Positions 30,498-40,528 of a stretch of DNA of 64,000 nt are shown here, piece by piece. The notes under the pieces were generated by a model. It saw nothing but the letters and a program-made list of their open reading frames with translations, was not told the DNA's origin and did no database searches. Source of the stretch: Rebecca billardiae RCC1528 (Eukaryota > Haptophyta). The stretch's first letter is position 1. Each line of letters begins with the position of its first letter. The stretch lies in assembly GCA_965240325.2 (NCBI GenBank), contig OZ251230.1, positions 186,001 through 250,000 of the forward strand, given 5' to 3'. The translations under genes and the position numbers were made by a program.

Positions 30498-32321
30498 TCA
30501 CGGTGCCACGGAGACGCGCACGGGTGCCGGGCGTGTCGCTTCCTGCTGCCCTCCCTGGCGCGCAGCACGCTCTGCCATCATCGCCGCAGCCGCCGAGCTG
30601 TCCAGGGCCCGGGGGAAGTCCTCCTCCTCCTCCTCCTCCTCCTCGCCGTCCTCGTCGTCGCCCGCTGCCGCGGCCGCGCCGCTCCGCTCAGGCGCCGCCG
30701 CCTCGTGCGGAGAGCCCGGCCTGGCCGGCGCAGCCTCCGGCTCGGCCGCGGACGCAGCCTGCGCCGACGACGGTGGCAGGCCGCCTGCGCCCTGAGCCGC
30801 GGCCGCCTGCCCGCCCGCGTCGACGCGCACGCGCATGGGTGGCGCGCGCTCCGCCTCGGCCGCGGCAGGCGCGGCGGCCGCGGCGCTGCCGGCCAAAGAG
30901 TGCGCCGCGCCGCCGCCGCCGCCGCCACCGCCGCCGCCACGCTCCGGCTCGGCGGTGCGCGCGGCGCCGGGCTCTCGCTGCCGCGCCGCGGCTGCCTCGC
31001 ACATCTGCGCGAACACCCCCCGCAGCTCGGCGAGCACGCCCTCCCCCGTGAGCGAGCCCTCGTACACCGACCACTCCAACTCCATCGGCGCCGCGCTCGA
31101 CTGTGCGGGCGCGGGCGCGAGCAGCAGCACAGCGCCTGCAGAGCGCGCCAGGCCCACGCCCAGCCGCGCGCGCAGGTCGGCGTCGGCGGCCGCGCTAGCG
31201 TGCGCGAGGAGCACCCGGCCGTGCTCCGTCGTCGCGAGCGCGTGCCACGCGTCCGACGGCCCGGCGTCCGGCTCGTCCGCGAGCAGCAGCGCGCAGCCGC
31301 ACGGCGCGTGCGTCGAGACAGCGCGCGCGAGCGCCTCCAGCTGCTCTGCGCCCGGCTCGAGCGCGGCCGAGAGCTTGGGCACGTGCGCGAGGAGGCGCGC
31401 GCCGAGGCGCTCGGCGGAGAGCTCGCCGGCGTACACCTCGCTGCCATGCGCCGACGCGATGAACACGCTCGGCAGCGCGCGCACGCCGTACTCGAGCGCG
31501 ACGCGCGGGTGCGCGCCGCCGTCGAGCGCCGCCACCGTGGCCAGCTCGGACAGCGCCGCGCCCACGTCCTCGAGCACAGCGCCGAGGGCGCGCGAGCCGG
31601 GCGCGGCGTCGGGGCGGCCGTCGAAGAAGCCGACGCAGAGGACCACCGTCGACTCGTCCTCCGCCAGCGCCGCGAGCTCCGCCGCGTCCGCCGCGACGTG
31701 CACGGGCGAGTGCGTGCCGAAGAGGGGCGGCTGCGGCGGCTGAGGCGGCTGCGGCGGCTGAGGCGCGCGCGCGCCTGCGCCGCCGCCGCCGGTCGCGGGC
31801 GCGCGCTGCCCGGCGAAGCGCGACTGGTGCAGCCGGCTGCCGCGCGGGCCGCCCGACCCCGCGCGCCCGCCGCCGCCCGGCCCCGCTGCCCCCGCGCCGC
31901 CCGCCTCCTCCGCCGCCGCCCCGTCCCCAAAGCCAAAGACTTGACGAAACAGCGCCTCCGGCTCGGTGAAGACAAACACGCGCGCGCCGCCGCCGGGCGA
32001 GCCCGCGGTGGGCGCGCCGGGCGCGCCGGCCTCGAGCCGGCGCAGTCCCTCCTCGCCGTGCGCGTCGTACACCGCGCGCTTCTCCCGGTCCGAGAGCACC
32101 TCGTACGCGCGCGAGATCGAGTGGAAGCGCGCGGCCGCCTGCTCGTCGCCCTTCGCCTTGTCCGGGTGGTGCTGCAGCGCGGCGCGGCGGTAGGCCTGCT
32201 TGACCTCGCGCTCGCTCGCCGTGCGCGGCAGCGCGAGCGCCTCGTACAGGTCCTCGCCGCGCGCGCCAAGCGCCGCCAGCGCACAGAGCGCCGCGGCAAA
32301 AAGGGACGTGCGCGACCCCAT
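30498..32321 (-). CDS. ER-type DnaJ protein with thioredoxin-like region
   Basis: 607 residues, intron-free. The start at 32321 gives a clean signal peptide (MGSRTSLFAAALCALAALGA). The J domain follows at once (LYEALALPRTASEREVKQAY, HHPDK motif, FHSISRAYEVLSDREKRAVY), so it should recruit an Hsp70 in the ER lumen. A Gly/Pro linker leads to a thioredoxin-like fold (TVVLCVGFFDGR, then ALEYGVRALPSVFI with its cis-Pro) that lacks a CxxC active site at that place. A second, weaker Trx-like segment may follow. The C-terminus is low-complexity, with a poly-Gly run, a run of Glu and a final RPAPVRVSVAP. This is like DNAJC16/ERdj5-type architecture but not clearly orthologous. There is no KDEL-like end. 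Confidence 0.8.
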   Translation of the reverse strand: MGSRTSLFAAALCALAALGARGEDLYEALALPRTASEREVKQAYRRAALQHHPDKAKGDEQAAARFHSISRAYEVLSDREKRAVYDAHGEEGLRRLEAGAPGAPTAGSPGGGARVFVFTEPEALFRQVFGFGDGAAAEEAGGAGAAGPGGGGRAGSGGPRGSRLHQSRFAGQRAPATGGGGAGARAPQPPQPPQPPQPPLFGTHSPVHVAADAAELAALAEDESTVVLCVGFFDGRPDAAPGSRALGAVLEDVGAALSELATVAALDGGAHPRVALEYGVRALPSVFIASAHGSEVYAGELSAERLGARLLAHVPKLSAALEPGAEQLEALARAVSTHAPCGCALLLADEPDAGPSDAWHALATTEHGRVLLAHASAAADADLRARLGVGLARSAGAVLLLAPAPAQSSAAPMELEWSVYEGSLTGEGVLAELRGVFAQMCEAAAARQREPGAARTAEPERGGGGGGGGGGAAHSLAGSAAAAAPAAAEAERAPPMRVRVDAGGQAAAAQGAGGLPPSSAQAASAAEPEAAPARPGSPHEAAAPERSGAAAAAGDDEDGEEEEEEEEDFPRALDSSAAAAMMAERAARQGGQQEATRPAPVRVSVAP

Positions 32322-32763
32322 CGTGGCCGACTGCAGATTTCCGCCGGCCGCGTTGACTTCTGCGTCGAGTTCTGCCACGTCACCCGGAGCTCTCCAGCGC
32401 TGCGCACGCACCCAGCAAAGACTCTTTGGCGCACACGCGTCCGCTTGCGGAGAACGGGAGACAGTGATCGTAGATTGTTGCCGGACTCTTGCGCTGTGAC
32501 TGACTGACGATGAACCGTTGGCGTATGCCGCGTATGGGGGTACTACTGTCAGAGACGTATGCGGTATGTAGATCATGTGTCACAGCTGAAACTGCACTGT
32601 GACACAGCTGACTGAGTCCGCTGGCCGGGGCCGAGCGAGGACGTGAATAGCGCGGAGGTACTGAGACGCATCAGTGGTGGGAGCATGATGAGCCGCATCA
32701 TCAGAGCCCTCTGCTGAGCAGCAACGAACGTCCAACGACAAACTCAGGCTTACCCGCGTCGCC
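32322..32763. other. Intergenic, DnaJ promoter side
   Basis: Between two minus-strand genes. GACTGACTGACG near 32500 is one of several such motifs in intergenic DNA of this window. No gene is supported. Confidence 0.4.
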
Positions 32764-34185
32764 TCATCGCGCGCTGCCTTGCCCCGCGTCCGCCGCGGCG
32801 TCGCAGATGCGCGCGAGCGCCTCGTCGAGCGTCGCGCGCGCGCACGCCACGTTGAGGCGCACGAACGCCTCGCACGGCCACGGGCTGGGCGCCGCCGCCG
32901 AGCCGCGCGGCGCGAACTCGTCTCCAAACGAGGGCAGCACGCGCGCGCGCTCGATGAACCAGCGCCGCAGCGCGACGCGCCCGTCGAGCCCGTGCGCGGC
33001 GCACAGCCCGGCGCAGTCGACCCAGAGCAGGAAGCCCGCGTCCGGCACCGCCGCGCGGAACAGCCCCGGCGGCGCGCGCCGCTCGAGCGCGCGCGCGCCG
33101 TGCTCGAGGTTGGCGCGCATGAACGGCAGCAGCGCGCGCAGCCACGCGTCCGTGCCGCCGCCCTCCTCTGCGTATGCGGCGCGCAGCGCGGCCGAGGCGA
33201 AGGCGTTGCCGAACGTGCCGTGGTGGTGCTCCACCGCCGCGAGGTACGCGCGGCGCTCGAGCTCGCGCGGCAGCACGAGGAACGCCGCGTGCAGCCCCGC
33301 CGTGTTGAACGCCTTGCCCGGGCCGCTCACTGTCAGCACTGACGGCTGCTCCCGCGCGGGGAGTTCGGACGCGGCGAGCGCGGCGGGCGTGTGCGCGTGC
33401 GTGCCGTGCGTCAGGTCGGCGTGCAGCTCGTCCGAGAGCAGCGGCACGCCGTGCGCCGCGCACAGCCGCAGCAGCGCGTGCAGCTCCGCGCGCCGCCACA
33501 CGCGCCCGCTCGGGTTGTGCGGGCTGCACAGAATCAGCAGCCGCACGCGCGGCACGCCCTCGCCGCCCGCGCCGAGCTGCGCGCGCAGCACGGGCCAGTC
33601 GATCTCGACGGTGCCCTCGGCCAGGCGCAGGTGGTGCGCGACGAGCGTGCGCCCCTCCCCGTGCACGATGTCCTGCAGCGGCGCGTACAGCGGCGTGAAG
33701 ACGAGCACGCCGTCGCCCGGCCGCGTGAGCGCGCGGACGACGTTGCATGCAGCCGCGACCGCCGACGGCGCAAAGACGAGGGCGTCGCGCGGGACGTGCC
33801 AGCCGTGCCGCCGGCCGAGCCACGAGCGCACCGCGTCCCACATCTCCTCCGGCTGCACCGTGTACCCGTACACGCCGTGCGCCGCGCGCCTGCGCACGGC
33901 CGCGGCGATCTGCGGCGCGCACGGCAGGTCCATGTCCGCCACCCACATCGGGATGCACGCCGAGGCGCCCTCGCCGTAGAGGGCGTCGAGGAGGCCGGCG
34001 TGGTGCTTCACGGCGTCCGTGCCCGATCGGTCGATCGGCGCCGCGCGCAGCGAGAAGGGCTCGCGCCGCCGCCGGTGAGCGCGCCACGCGGCGAGCGCTG
34101 CGGCCGCGATCAGCGCGCCGGCGGCGGCGACGGCTCCGCGGAAACTTCGCGGCAGCGGCGGAACGCCTCCATCGGCTCGAGGCAT
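32764..34185 (-). CDS. PatB/MalY-type PLP-dependent C-S lyase / aminotransferase with N-terminal anchor
   Basis: 473 residues, fold-type I PLP enzyme. Diagnostic motifs: IDRSGTDAVKHH and IPMWVADMDLPCAPQI (PatB/MalY N-terminus), YGYTVQPEEMWDAV, SPHNPSGRVW, LLSDELHADL (Asp that binds the PLP nitrogen), and SGPGKAFNTAGL with the Schiff-base Lys. Such enzymes cleave cystathionine or cysteine conjugates, or aminate related substrates. The start at 34185 adds about 45 residues with a hydrophobic helix (GAVAAAGALIAAAALAAW) and a basic RAHRRRRE, suggesting a membrane anchor or targeting signal absent from bacterial members. The first 76 nt overlap, in another frame, the end of the twin-CX9C gene on the same strand. 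Confidence 0.85.
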   Translation of the reverse strand: MPRADGGVPPLPRSFRGAVAAAGALIAAAALAAWRAHRRRREPFSLRAAPIDRSGTDAVKHHAGLLDALYGEGASACIPMWVADMDLPCAPQIAAAVRRRAAHGVYGYTVQPEEMWDAVRSWLGRRHGWHVPRDALVFAPSAVAAACNVVRALTRPGDGVLVFTPLYAPLQDIVHGEGRTLVAHHLRLAEGTVEIDWPVLRAQLGAGGEGVPRVRLLILCSPHNPSGRVWRRAELHALLRLCAAHGVPLLSDELHADLTHGTHAHTPAALAASELPAREQPSVLTVSGPGKAFNTAGLHAAFLVLPRELERRAYLAAVEHHHGTFGNAFASAALRAAYAEEGGGTDAWLRALLPFMRANLEHGARALERRAPPGLFRAAVPDAGFLLWVDCAGLCAAHGLDGRVALRRWFIERARVLPSFGDEFAPRGSAAAPSPWPCEAFVRLNVACARATLDEALARICDAAADAGQGSAR

Positions 34186-34319
34186 GCGCGCACCTGGCCG
34201 GAGTGCTCGCGCAGGCAACCCTCCCACGCAGCGTATTCCGTCTCGCACTTCGCCACGTGCTGCGGCTGCGCGTCGACCCTCGACTCGGCGCAATTCTCGC
34301 AGACGGGCGCGTCGGGCAT
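34110..34319 (-). CDS. Small twin-CX9C (CHCH) mitochondrial protein
   Basis: 69 residues. Two Cys-X9-Cys pairs, CETEYAAWEGC and CLEPMEAFRRC, are separated by a turn of 11 residues, the hallmark of coiled-coil-helix-coiled-coil-helix proteins imported into the mitochondrial intermembrane space by the Mia40 disulfide relay. A further CENC precedes them. It could be a cytochrome oxidase or complex I assembly factor; the specific family is not clear. Its last 76 nt (34185-34110) also encode, in another frame, the start of the PatB-like enzyme, whose ATG lies inside this gene's GCATGC. The start is 43 bp from the hAT element at 34362, and the kinase gene lies beyond it in the opposite direction. 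Confidence 0.7.
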   Translation of the reverse strand: MPDAPVCENCAESRVDAQPQHVAKCETEYAAWEGCLREHSGQVRACLEPMEAFRRCREVSAEPSPPPAR

Positions 34320-34638
34320 GACAAGACGAGATCGACGAGACAAGCGAGGCCCCGGTTTATTCAGGGGCTGGTGCTCGCAGCGAGGCACTCGCGGTGCGAG
34401 TGCGAGCAGGGCGCGAGCGCGAGTGCGAGCAGGGCACTCGCACTCGCGCTCGCAAGGCGCCGATCCGGCCCAGCGGGCTTGCGAGTCAACTCGCAAAGGT
34501 ACTCGCAAGGTGCGGTCTAGCGCGAGTATGCGAGTTGGCGCGAGCAGAAGTGCGAGTCCCTGGGCGGCCTCGTGACCGCCTGCACGGCAGGCGAGTCACA
34601 AAGCGTCAAAGCCTCGCTGCCCCCGCCCAGGGCGGCAA

Positions 34639-35230
34639 ATGGCGAGCTCATCGGCGGCGCCGGTCGCTTCGGCGCCTGCGTCGGCGCCGGCTGCCGAGAT
34701 CACCGTCTGGTCGCTGTCGAACCAGCGCGGGGTGATCGACCCGGCCTGGCTCGATCTGCCCCCCAACGGCAAAGGTGTCTCGCTCTTGTGGACGCACGTC
34801 CACCCCATCTCGCAAGCGGCGCCGACCGACTTCTCGTACGTTCAGGTGGGCAGTCAGTCGAGCAACCCGAAGCTGTACACGCACGTGTGCGTCATGCCGG
34901 GATGCGGCCAGCGCTTCACGCTCCCCCTCGACAAGGTGCGCTCGAAGGGGGGCAAGTCGGTCTTCACGATCACAAACGCGGGCAACCACCTGAAGACGAT
35001 GCACCCGCTGACCGAGTACAGCAAGAAGGCCTCCATCAAGGCGGACGAGGCAGCGCTGGGGGCGAAGCGGACCATGCAGCAGGTGGGCATGTCGGTGAGT
35101 ATGCCCGTCGAGAAGCAGCTCAAGCAATCGGGCCTCCTCGCTGCGGGCTTCAAGAAGGTGTCGCGCGCCGACAAACAGCTGGCGACGCAGGCGCGGTGGC
35201 AGGGTGGTCAGGGCGGCGGGTCGGGTGTAA
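34639..35230 (+). pseudogene. hAT transposase remnant, BED zinc finger only
   Basis: About 197 codons from Met 34639. A BED-type finger is visible: CVMPGC (C-x4-C), then a basic linker, then NHLKTMH (H-x4-H). The region before it (EITVWSLSNQRGVIDPAWLD) and after it (SVSMPVEKQLKQSGLLAAGF) fits the N-terminal part of hAT transposases. Homology stops near 35230 at a run of GGGCCAAA repeats. No DDE catalytic or hAT dimerisation region follows, so the coding sequence is truncated by internal deletion. The frame stays open past the right end of the element, which reflects GC content rather than a fusion. Confidence 0.7.
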
Positions 35231-35323
35231 GGCATGCTCTAATAGGGCCAAATAGGGCCAAAAAATTTCTTCGCCTCAGGCCGGCGGGGCCCCGGGGGAG
35301 GCCCCCCGGACCCCCCGCTGGGC

Positions 35324-35350
35324 GTGTCCGGGGGCTGCGCCCCCGGACAC
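35324..35350. repeat. Perfect 11-bp hairpin inside the hAT element
   Basis: GTGTCCGGGGG, loop CTGCG, CCCCCGGACAC. It is preceded by G- and C-runs. It may be filler copied in when the element lost its internal part. Confidence 0.7.
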
Positions 35351-35730
35351 GTTGCCAGTTGGGACTCGCACTTTGCGAGTTGGGACTCGCACTTTACTCG
35401 CACTCGCACTCGCAGCCGCCCATTCCGCCCAGTGGGCCTGCGAGTTCAACTCGCAGTGCACTCGCAAAGTCCCCTCAAAAGTGCGAGTGCGAGTTCACTC
35501 TACTCGCAGCCGCGGAAAGTGCGAGCGACGGTCCCTGGGTTTATTCTTTGGCCGCGGTTCCTGAGTTGTCCCGGACGTGGTCCGGATGCACACGATTCCT
35601 GCTCCCACCGGTAGATTCCGAGGGCCGCTCGACAAAGCACGTTGGGACTTGGGAGCTCGCAGGCCCGCCGAGCGAGCGCGCGCCAAAGCGCTCCACAACC
35701 CAGACTGCTCCAGCCCGCGCCGCGCCGGCC

Positions 35731-38700
35731 ATGTTGGTCACGCCGGTGGCAACGCAGCCGGCGCCGGAGGGGCCACGTGCGCGCTTGCGAGCGAGCGACG
35801 CGGATCGAGCCACGACACGCTTGGCACACGCATCTGCGTGCGCCCCCGCTCCATCCCCGCCGCGCACACGCACCCCTCACGCACCGCCGCGCGCGCGCGC
35901 GCCACGGCGTGCAGCGGTGCTCGAGCGCGCGTTCGGCGCGTACGATGAGATGCCGCGCAACGAGCTGCTCGGCGCGTACCTCGACGAGGAGGCGCAGCGC
36001 GACTTTGTAAACTCGATGCTCGAGGTGCAGGCGGGCAAGTATGAGGTCGTCATCCGACGCGGCGAGGAGGGCAACAACTTCTTCATCATCAAGGAGGGCG
36101 AGTGCGAATGTCTCGGCGAGGACGGCACAGTGCTGCGCACGCTGCGCGCCGGCGGCGCGTGCGGCGAGCTCGCCATCATACACGGGGTCCGGCGCACGAT
36201 CGAAGTGATTGTGAGGAGATGCGCCGCGCCGCGCCAGCCGACAGCGCCGCGCGGAGCTCGCGCCCGAGCGACGCGCCGCACTGGCAAACTCACGCGCGCG
36301 CGCCGCGCGCGGCCGCACCGTCCGCCTGCGACCCGTGCCGCCCAGGCGTCCACCGACGTGAAGCTGCTGCTCATGCACCGCAGCTACTTCTCGGACAGGC
36401 TCGGTCGGATGATCAAGGCCAAGCGCGAGCGGCTCGTGCCCTTCCTGCGCAGTCTGCCCATCCTGAGTGCGCGCGCCGTTCGCTCCAGCGCGCGCACCGA
36501 GCGCCCAGCTGGCGCCCCGCGCCTGCAGGGGCGCGCGCGCGCTCACCCCACGCCGCCCTCGCGCCCGCGCTCTGCGTACGCTCGGCGTGATCTCGCGCCG
36601 CCGCAGCCTCGCTCGACGAGTACGAGATCCAGATGCTCGCCGACGTGGCCGTCGAGCGCTCGTACCGCCACGACGAGATGATCATCCCGGCGGGGCACGA
36701 CGTGCGCGCGCTGTTTGTGGTGCTGTCAGGTGCGGTCTCGGGCGGGGGCGCGGTGCGGCAGCGCGGCCAGCACTTTGGCGCGGTGGAGCTCTTCACGCGG
36801 CGCGCGGCGGAGGACGACCTGGTCGCCGCGGCGCAGGGCACCAAGTGCATCGCCTTCACCTACGAGCAGCTCGTCGCGCACGTCTCCCTCAACGCGTTCA
36901 TGTACGAGGCGGCGCAGCAGGCGTACGCGCTCGGCCAGGGCGACGGCCGCGCGGCCGACGAGCCGGGGCACGCGCGCGCGGCCGCCGCGGCCGACGGCGG
37001 GCAGAGCGGCATGCGCGCGCGGCGGATGGGCGAGTCGGCGGAGCCGACCACCTCGGCGAAGAACCGGCCGCGCGGCGCCGCAGCCAACGACGACCGCGTC
37101 GGCGCGAGCGCCAGCCCGGCGAGCAAGGCGCGCAAGTGGCGGCCCGGCGCGCCTCCGCAGTCGCAGCAGCGCGCGCGCAAGCTCTTCATCTCGGCGTGCC
37201 GGCGCGTGCTTGCCTTCCGCCGGCTGGAGGAGGCGCAGCTCGAGCAGCTTTTCCACACCATGGCGGAGCACGAGGTGGAGAAGGACACGGTCGTCATCGT
37301 CGAGGGCGAGCCGGGTGCGCGCGCGCGCGCGTGCCCACGGCCGGCCCATGCGCGCGCGCGCGCGCGCGCACACCGGCGCCGGCCGGCGCCGCGAGCTGGT
37401 GCGCTGCTTGAGGCATGCGAGCGCGGCGCGCGCGCACGTGCGCGCAGGGAGCCGGTTCTACTTTGTCGAGTCGGGCGAGCTCGACGCCTTCAGCGGGTCC
37501 GTGACGACCAACAACGGCCTCGTCCGCTCCTTCGGCCCGGGGGACTCATTCGGCGAGCTCGCTCTGATGTACGACTGCCCGCGCTCGGCGACGGTGGTCG
37601 CGCGCTCGCGCTGCGTGCTCTGGTCTCTCGACCGCGCGACCTTCAAGTCGCTCGTGCTCGCGGAGAACCTGCGCAAGGCGACGATGTACGAGAAGTTCCT
37701 GGACAAGGTGCGTGCCACGCCCGCGCCCGCGCGCCACGGCGCCCCGAGAGCGACGGCACGCGCGGGCGGGCGGCGGCGGGCGCGCGTGCTCACGGCGCGC
37801 GCACCACGGCTCGGCGCGTTGCGCGCGCGCGCGCCGTGCCGCAGGTGCCCCTGTTCGAGCCCCTGAGCCGTGCGGAGCGCAACCGCATCATCGACGCGCT
37901 CGAGCCCGTGTCGTACAGCAAGGGCAGCGTGATCATCCGCGAGGGCGACGTGGGCAACGCCTTCTACCTGATCGAGGGTGGCACGGTGCACGTGCACTCG
38001 TCCAAGCACGGCCGCGTCGCCTCGCGCACGGTCGGCGATTACTTTGGCGAGCGCTCGCTGCACACGGGCGACCGCACGATCGCCAACGTGCTGGCGGGCA
38101 CGGACTGCAAGCTGGTGCGGATGGAGGGCGAGGCGTTCCGCCGCATCCTCGGCCCGATCGCGAGCCGCAACGACGACGACGCCGCGCTCTCGGCGCAGCA
38201 CGCCAGCGGCTCGCCGCCGCCCGAGCCGCGCTCGTCGCCGCTCGGCTCGCGCTTTGGCGGCGCCGCGCCGCCCGAGCGCGCGGGCGCGTTCGTGCCCGGC
38301 CACGGGATCGGGCTGCGCTCGTACGACGTGCTCACCGGCAAGGAGGTGGCGTCGCCGCCGGCGCGCAAGGAGGGCAGCCCTGGCGGTGGCAAGAGCGGCT
38401 CGCCGGACGCGCCCGTCGGCTCGCCCGCCTCGTCGCCGGCCGCGCCGGCGCGCGCGCACGCGACCAAGGCGGGCGGCGGCGTGGCGGCGGTGGCGCAGGT
38501 GATCCGCAACGCGGCGGCGGGCCGGCGCGAGCACAAGGAGCGAGAGAAGCCGGCGGCGCAGCAGCAGAAGCAGCCGCCCGGTGGTGGGCGCGTCGTCGAG
38601 GTGGACGCGCCCTCGGCCGCCGCCGCGGCGCGCGACCCGTCGCCGCCGCGGCGCCGCCCCGGCCCGCTCGACGCGAACGGCGGCGTGAGCGCGCTCGACT

Positions 38701-39817
38701 TTGAGGTGCTGAGCGCGGGGCTGGGCGAGGGCGGGTTTGGCAAGGTGCTGCTCGGCCGGCACACGCGCACCAAGCAGACGTACGCGCTCAAGCAGATGAG
38801 CAAGGCGCACCTGATCCGGATGGACCAGGCCGAGCACGTCGTGCAGGAGTCCGCGCTGCTCGCCGAGCTGCGCCACCCGTTCATCGCCAACAAGCTCGGC
38901 TCCTTCTCCACGGACGCGCACCTCTTCCTCGTGCTCGAGCTCGCGCCCGGCGGCGACATGTACGACACGCTCGACCGCTGCGGCGGCACGTTCGTCCCGG
39001 CGGACGCGCGCGTGTTCGTCGCGCAGATGCTGCTCGCCCTCGAGCACCTGCACGCGCGCTCCATCATCCACCGCGACCTCAAGCTCGAGAACATGCTGGT
39101 GGGCGCGGGCGGCGAGGCGAAGCTCACCGACTTCGGGTTTGCCAAGCGCGTGGACATACGCACGTGGACGCTGTGCGGCACGCCCGAGTACCTCGCGCCC
39201 GAGCTCATCCTGGACAAGGGGCACAACAAGGGCGTGGACTACTGGGCGCTCGGCGTCGTCATGTACGAGATGCTCGTCGGGTGCGTCGAGCGCGCGGGCT
39301 GGGACGCGCCCCGGCCGCGCGCGGCCGCGCACGACCCGTCAGCGCGTCGCGCGCGCGCGGCGGCGCGTGGGCGGCAGCGGCGCGCGCGCTCACGCCTCGC
39401 CGCCGTGCGCGCCCGTTGGCCCCTTCCGCCCGCAGCTGCTCGCCGTTCATCGGCAAGGACCACATGGCCACCTACCACAAGATCCTGAACAACAAGGTGT
39501 ACTGCCCGCCCTCGGTGCCGCCCTCCGCCGCGCACCTCATCTCGAAGCTGCTCGAGAAGGACATCTCGAAGCGGTTCGGCGTGCTCAAGCACGGCACGCG
39601 CGACATCAAGCAGCACGGCTTCTTCAAGGGGTACGACTGGGCCGACCTGAGCCAGCGCGCCTCGGTGAAGCCCAAGATCCACCCGCGCGCGTACGACGAC
39701 GCGGACGACGAGGCGAGCGCCAAGCGGTGGATGCCGCTCACGCACACGCACGACATTGCGCGCGGCTCCACGTGCCCCATCATGCCCGACGACGAGCTGC
39801 GCTTCGACGGCTTCTGA
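35731..39817 (+). CDS. Cyclic-nucleotide-dependent protein kinase (PKG-like) with four CNB domains
   Basis: Model: exons 35731-35776, 35915-36204, 36346-36466, 36607-37314, 37448-37707, 37845-39280, 39436-39817; 1,080 residues, all introns GT-AG and in phase. CNB-A holds GNNFFIIKEGECECL and GELAIIHGVRRT. CNB-B (PAGHDVRALFVVLSGAV) lacks the Glu of the phosphate cassette and looks degenerate. CNB-C has FGELALMYDCPRSATVVA, a full cassette. CNB-D has GDYFGERSLHTGDRTIANV. The AGC kinase domain shows GLGEGGFGKV, ALKQM (Lys), HRDLKLEN, DFG, activation loop TWTLCGTPEYLAPE and GVDYWALGVVMYEM. Four CNBs before the kinase match the alveolate/algal PKG layout. It should respond to cGMP, but ligand choice is unproven. 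The 46-nt first exon is the weakest part; the hAT element ends about 190 bp upstream. Confidence 0.85.
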
Positions 39818-40109
39818 CTGACACCAGCGCCTCAGCGCGCGCGAGCGCGCCGTGGCAGCACGCGCGACTACTACGGCTTTCTGAAGTGCCCGCGCCGCAC
39901 CGCCGATCAGTTGCATGCGCCGTGATGATGATCGACGCGCGATGATATGCGCACGCATCGTCAGTCGCGTGTTTCAGTTTAGCGCGGCGACGACTCACGG
40001 CCGCGGGGCGACGACGGCCGCCGCGGAGCGACGACTTACGTACTACAAGACACGACGAGTAGCGACGACCGTACTGCGCTTACTGATGGATGCTGCAGTA
40101 GTAGTACTG

Positions 40110-40156
<47 letters not shown>

Positions 40157-40528
40157 ATATACTGTGCTACTGTATATATATATATACTACTACAGCACAT
40201 GCATCGTCAGTGAGACGTCAGTCAGCCGCCCTCGCACTGTCTCATGTCTGTGTCATATCATATTCGGCACGCGGTGTAACCGTGCACCGTCAGCGCACTT
40301 GCACTGTCGTGCGCGGCCAGCTGACGAGCCGCGCAGCACGGGATCTGCCAGGGCCGCGCCCAGTCCCAGACGCACGTCGGCCAGGCCGAGCGGTCTCGGC
40401 GGACTCCGGCGGTCCAGGCCATGACGAGCGCATCGCGCCGCCTCCGCGCGGCGCGGTGGCTGACGCCGGGCTGGCGGGCAGCGCGGGCCGCCTGCTACTG
40501 TCTGCACGACTAGTCTAGTACTGGTCGT
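39818..40528. other. Convergent gap with (CT)n and (TA)n
   Basis: Tail-to-tail gap between the kinase and ORC2 genes. It contains (CT)n at 40114-40150 and (TA)n at about 40172-40186. A CGTCAGTCAGCC motif is near 40208. No gene is supported. Confidence 0.6.
40114..40150. repeat. (CT)n microsatellite
   Basis: About 18 uninterrupted CT units, followed by a short TA-rich tract; located in the 3' flanks of two convergent genes. Confidence 0.95.

Larger units (their letters stand above)
34362..35537 (+). mobile_element. hAT-family transposon, internally deleted
   Basis: The element is 1,176 bp. It starts CAGGGGCTGG and ends GACGGTCCCTG, so both ends read CAGGG inward, with GCTCGCA following in each. 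It is flanked by a perfect 8-bp target duplication GGTTTATT (34354-34361 and 35538-35545), the hAT signature. Both subterminal regions are packed with ACTCGCA/TGCGAGT repeats in both orientations (34384-34560 and 35360-35525), as in transposase-binding subterminal repeats. It encodes a BED-finger N-terminus but no catalytic domain, so it is non-autonomous now. It lies in the divergent gap between the CHCH and kinase genes. Confidence 0.92.

Noticed and set aside
34384-35525. ACTCGCA/TGCGAGT repeats considered as a CRISPR-like or satellite array
   Set aside because: They are short, in both orientations and irregularly spaced, and sit at both ends of a hAT element with an 8-bp target duplication, so they are subterminal repeats.
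34639-36681. A 680-codon frame joining the BED finger to the kinase's first CNB domain
   Set aside because: It runs through the hAT right end and two predicted introns without a stop only because of GC content. The 8-bp target duplication shows the BED part belongs to the transposon.
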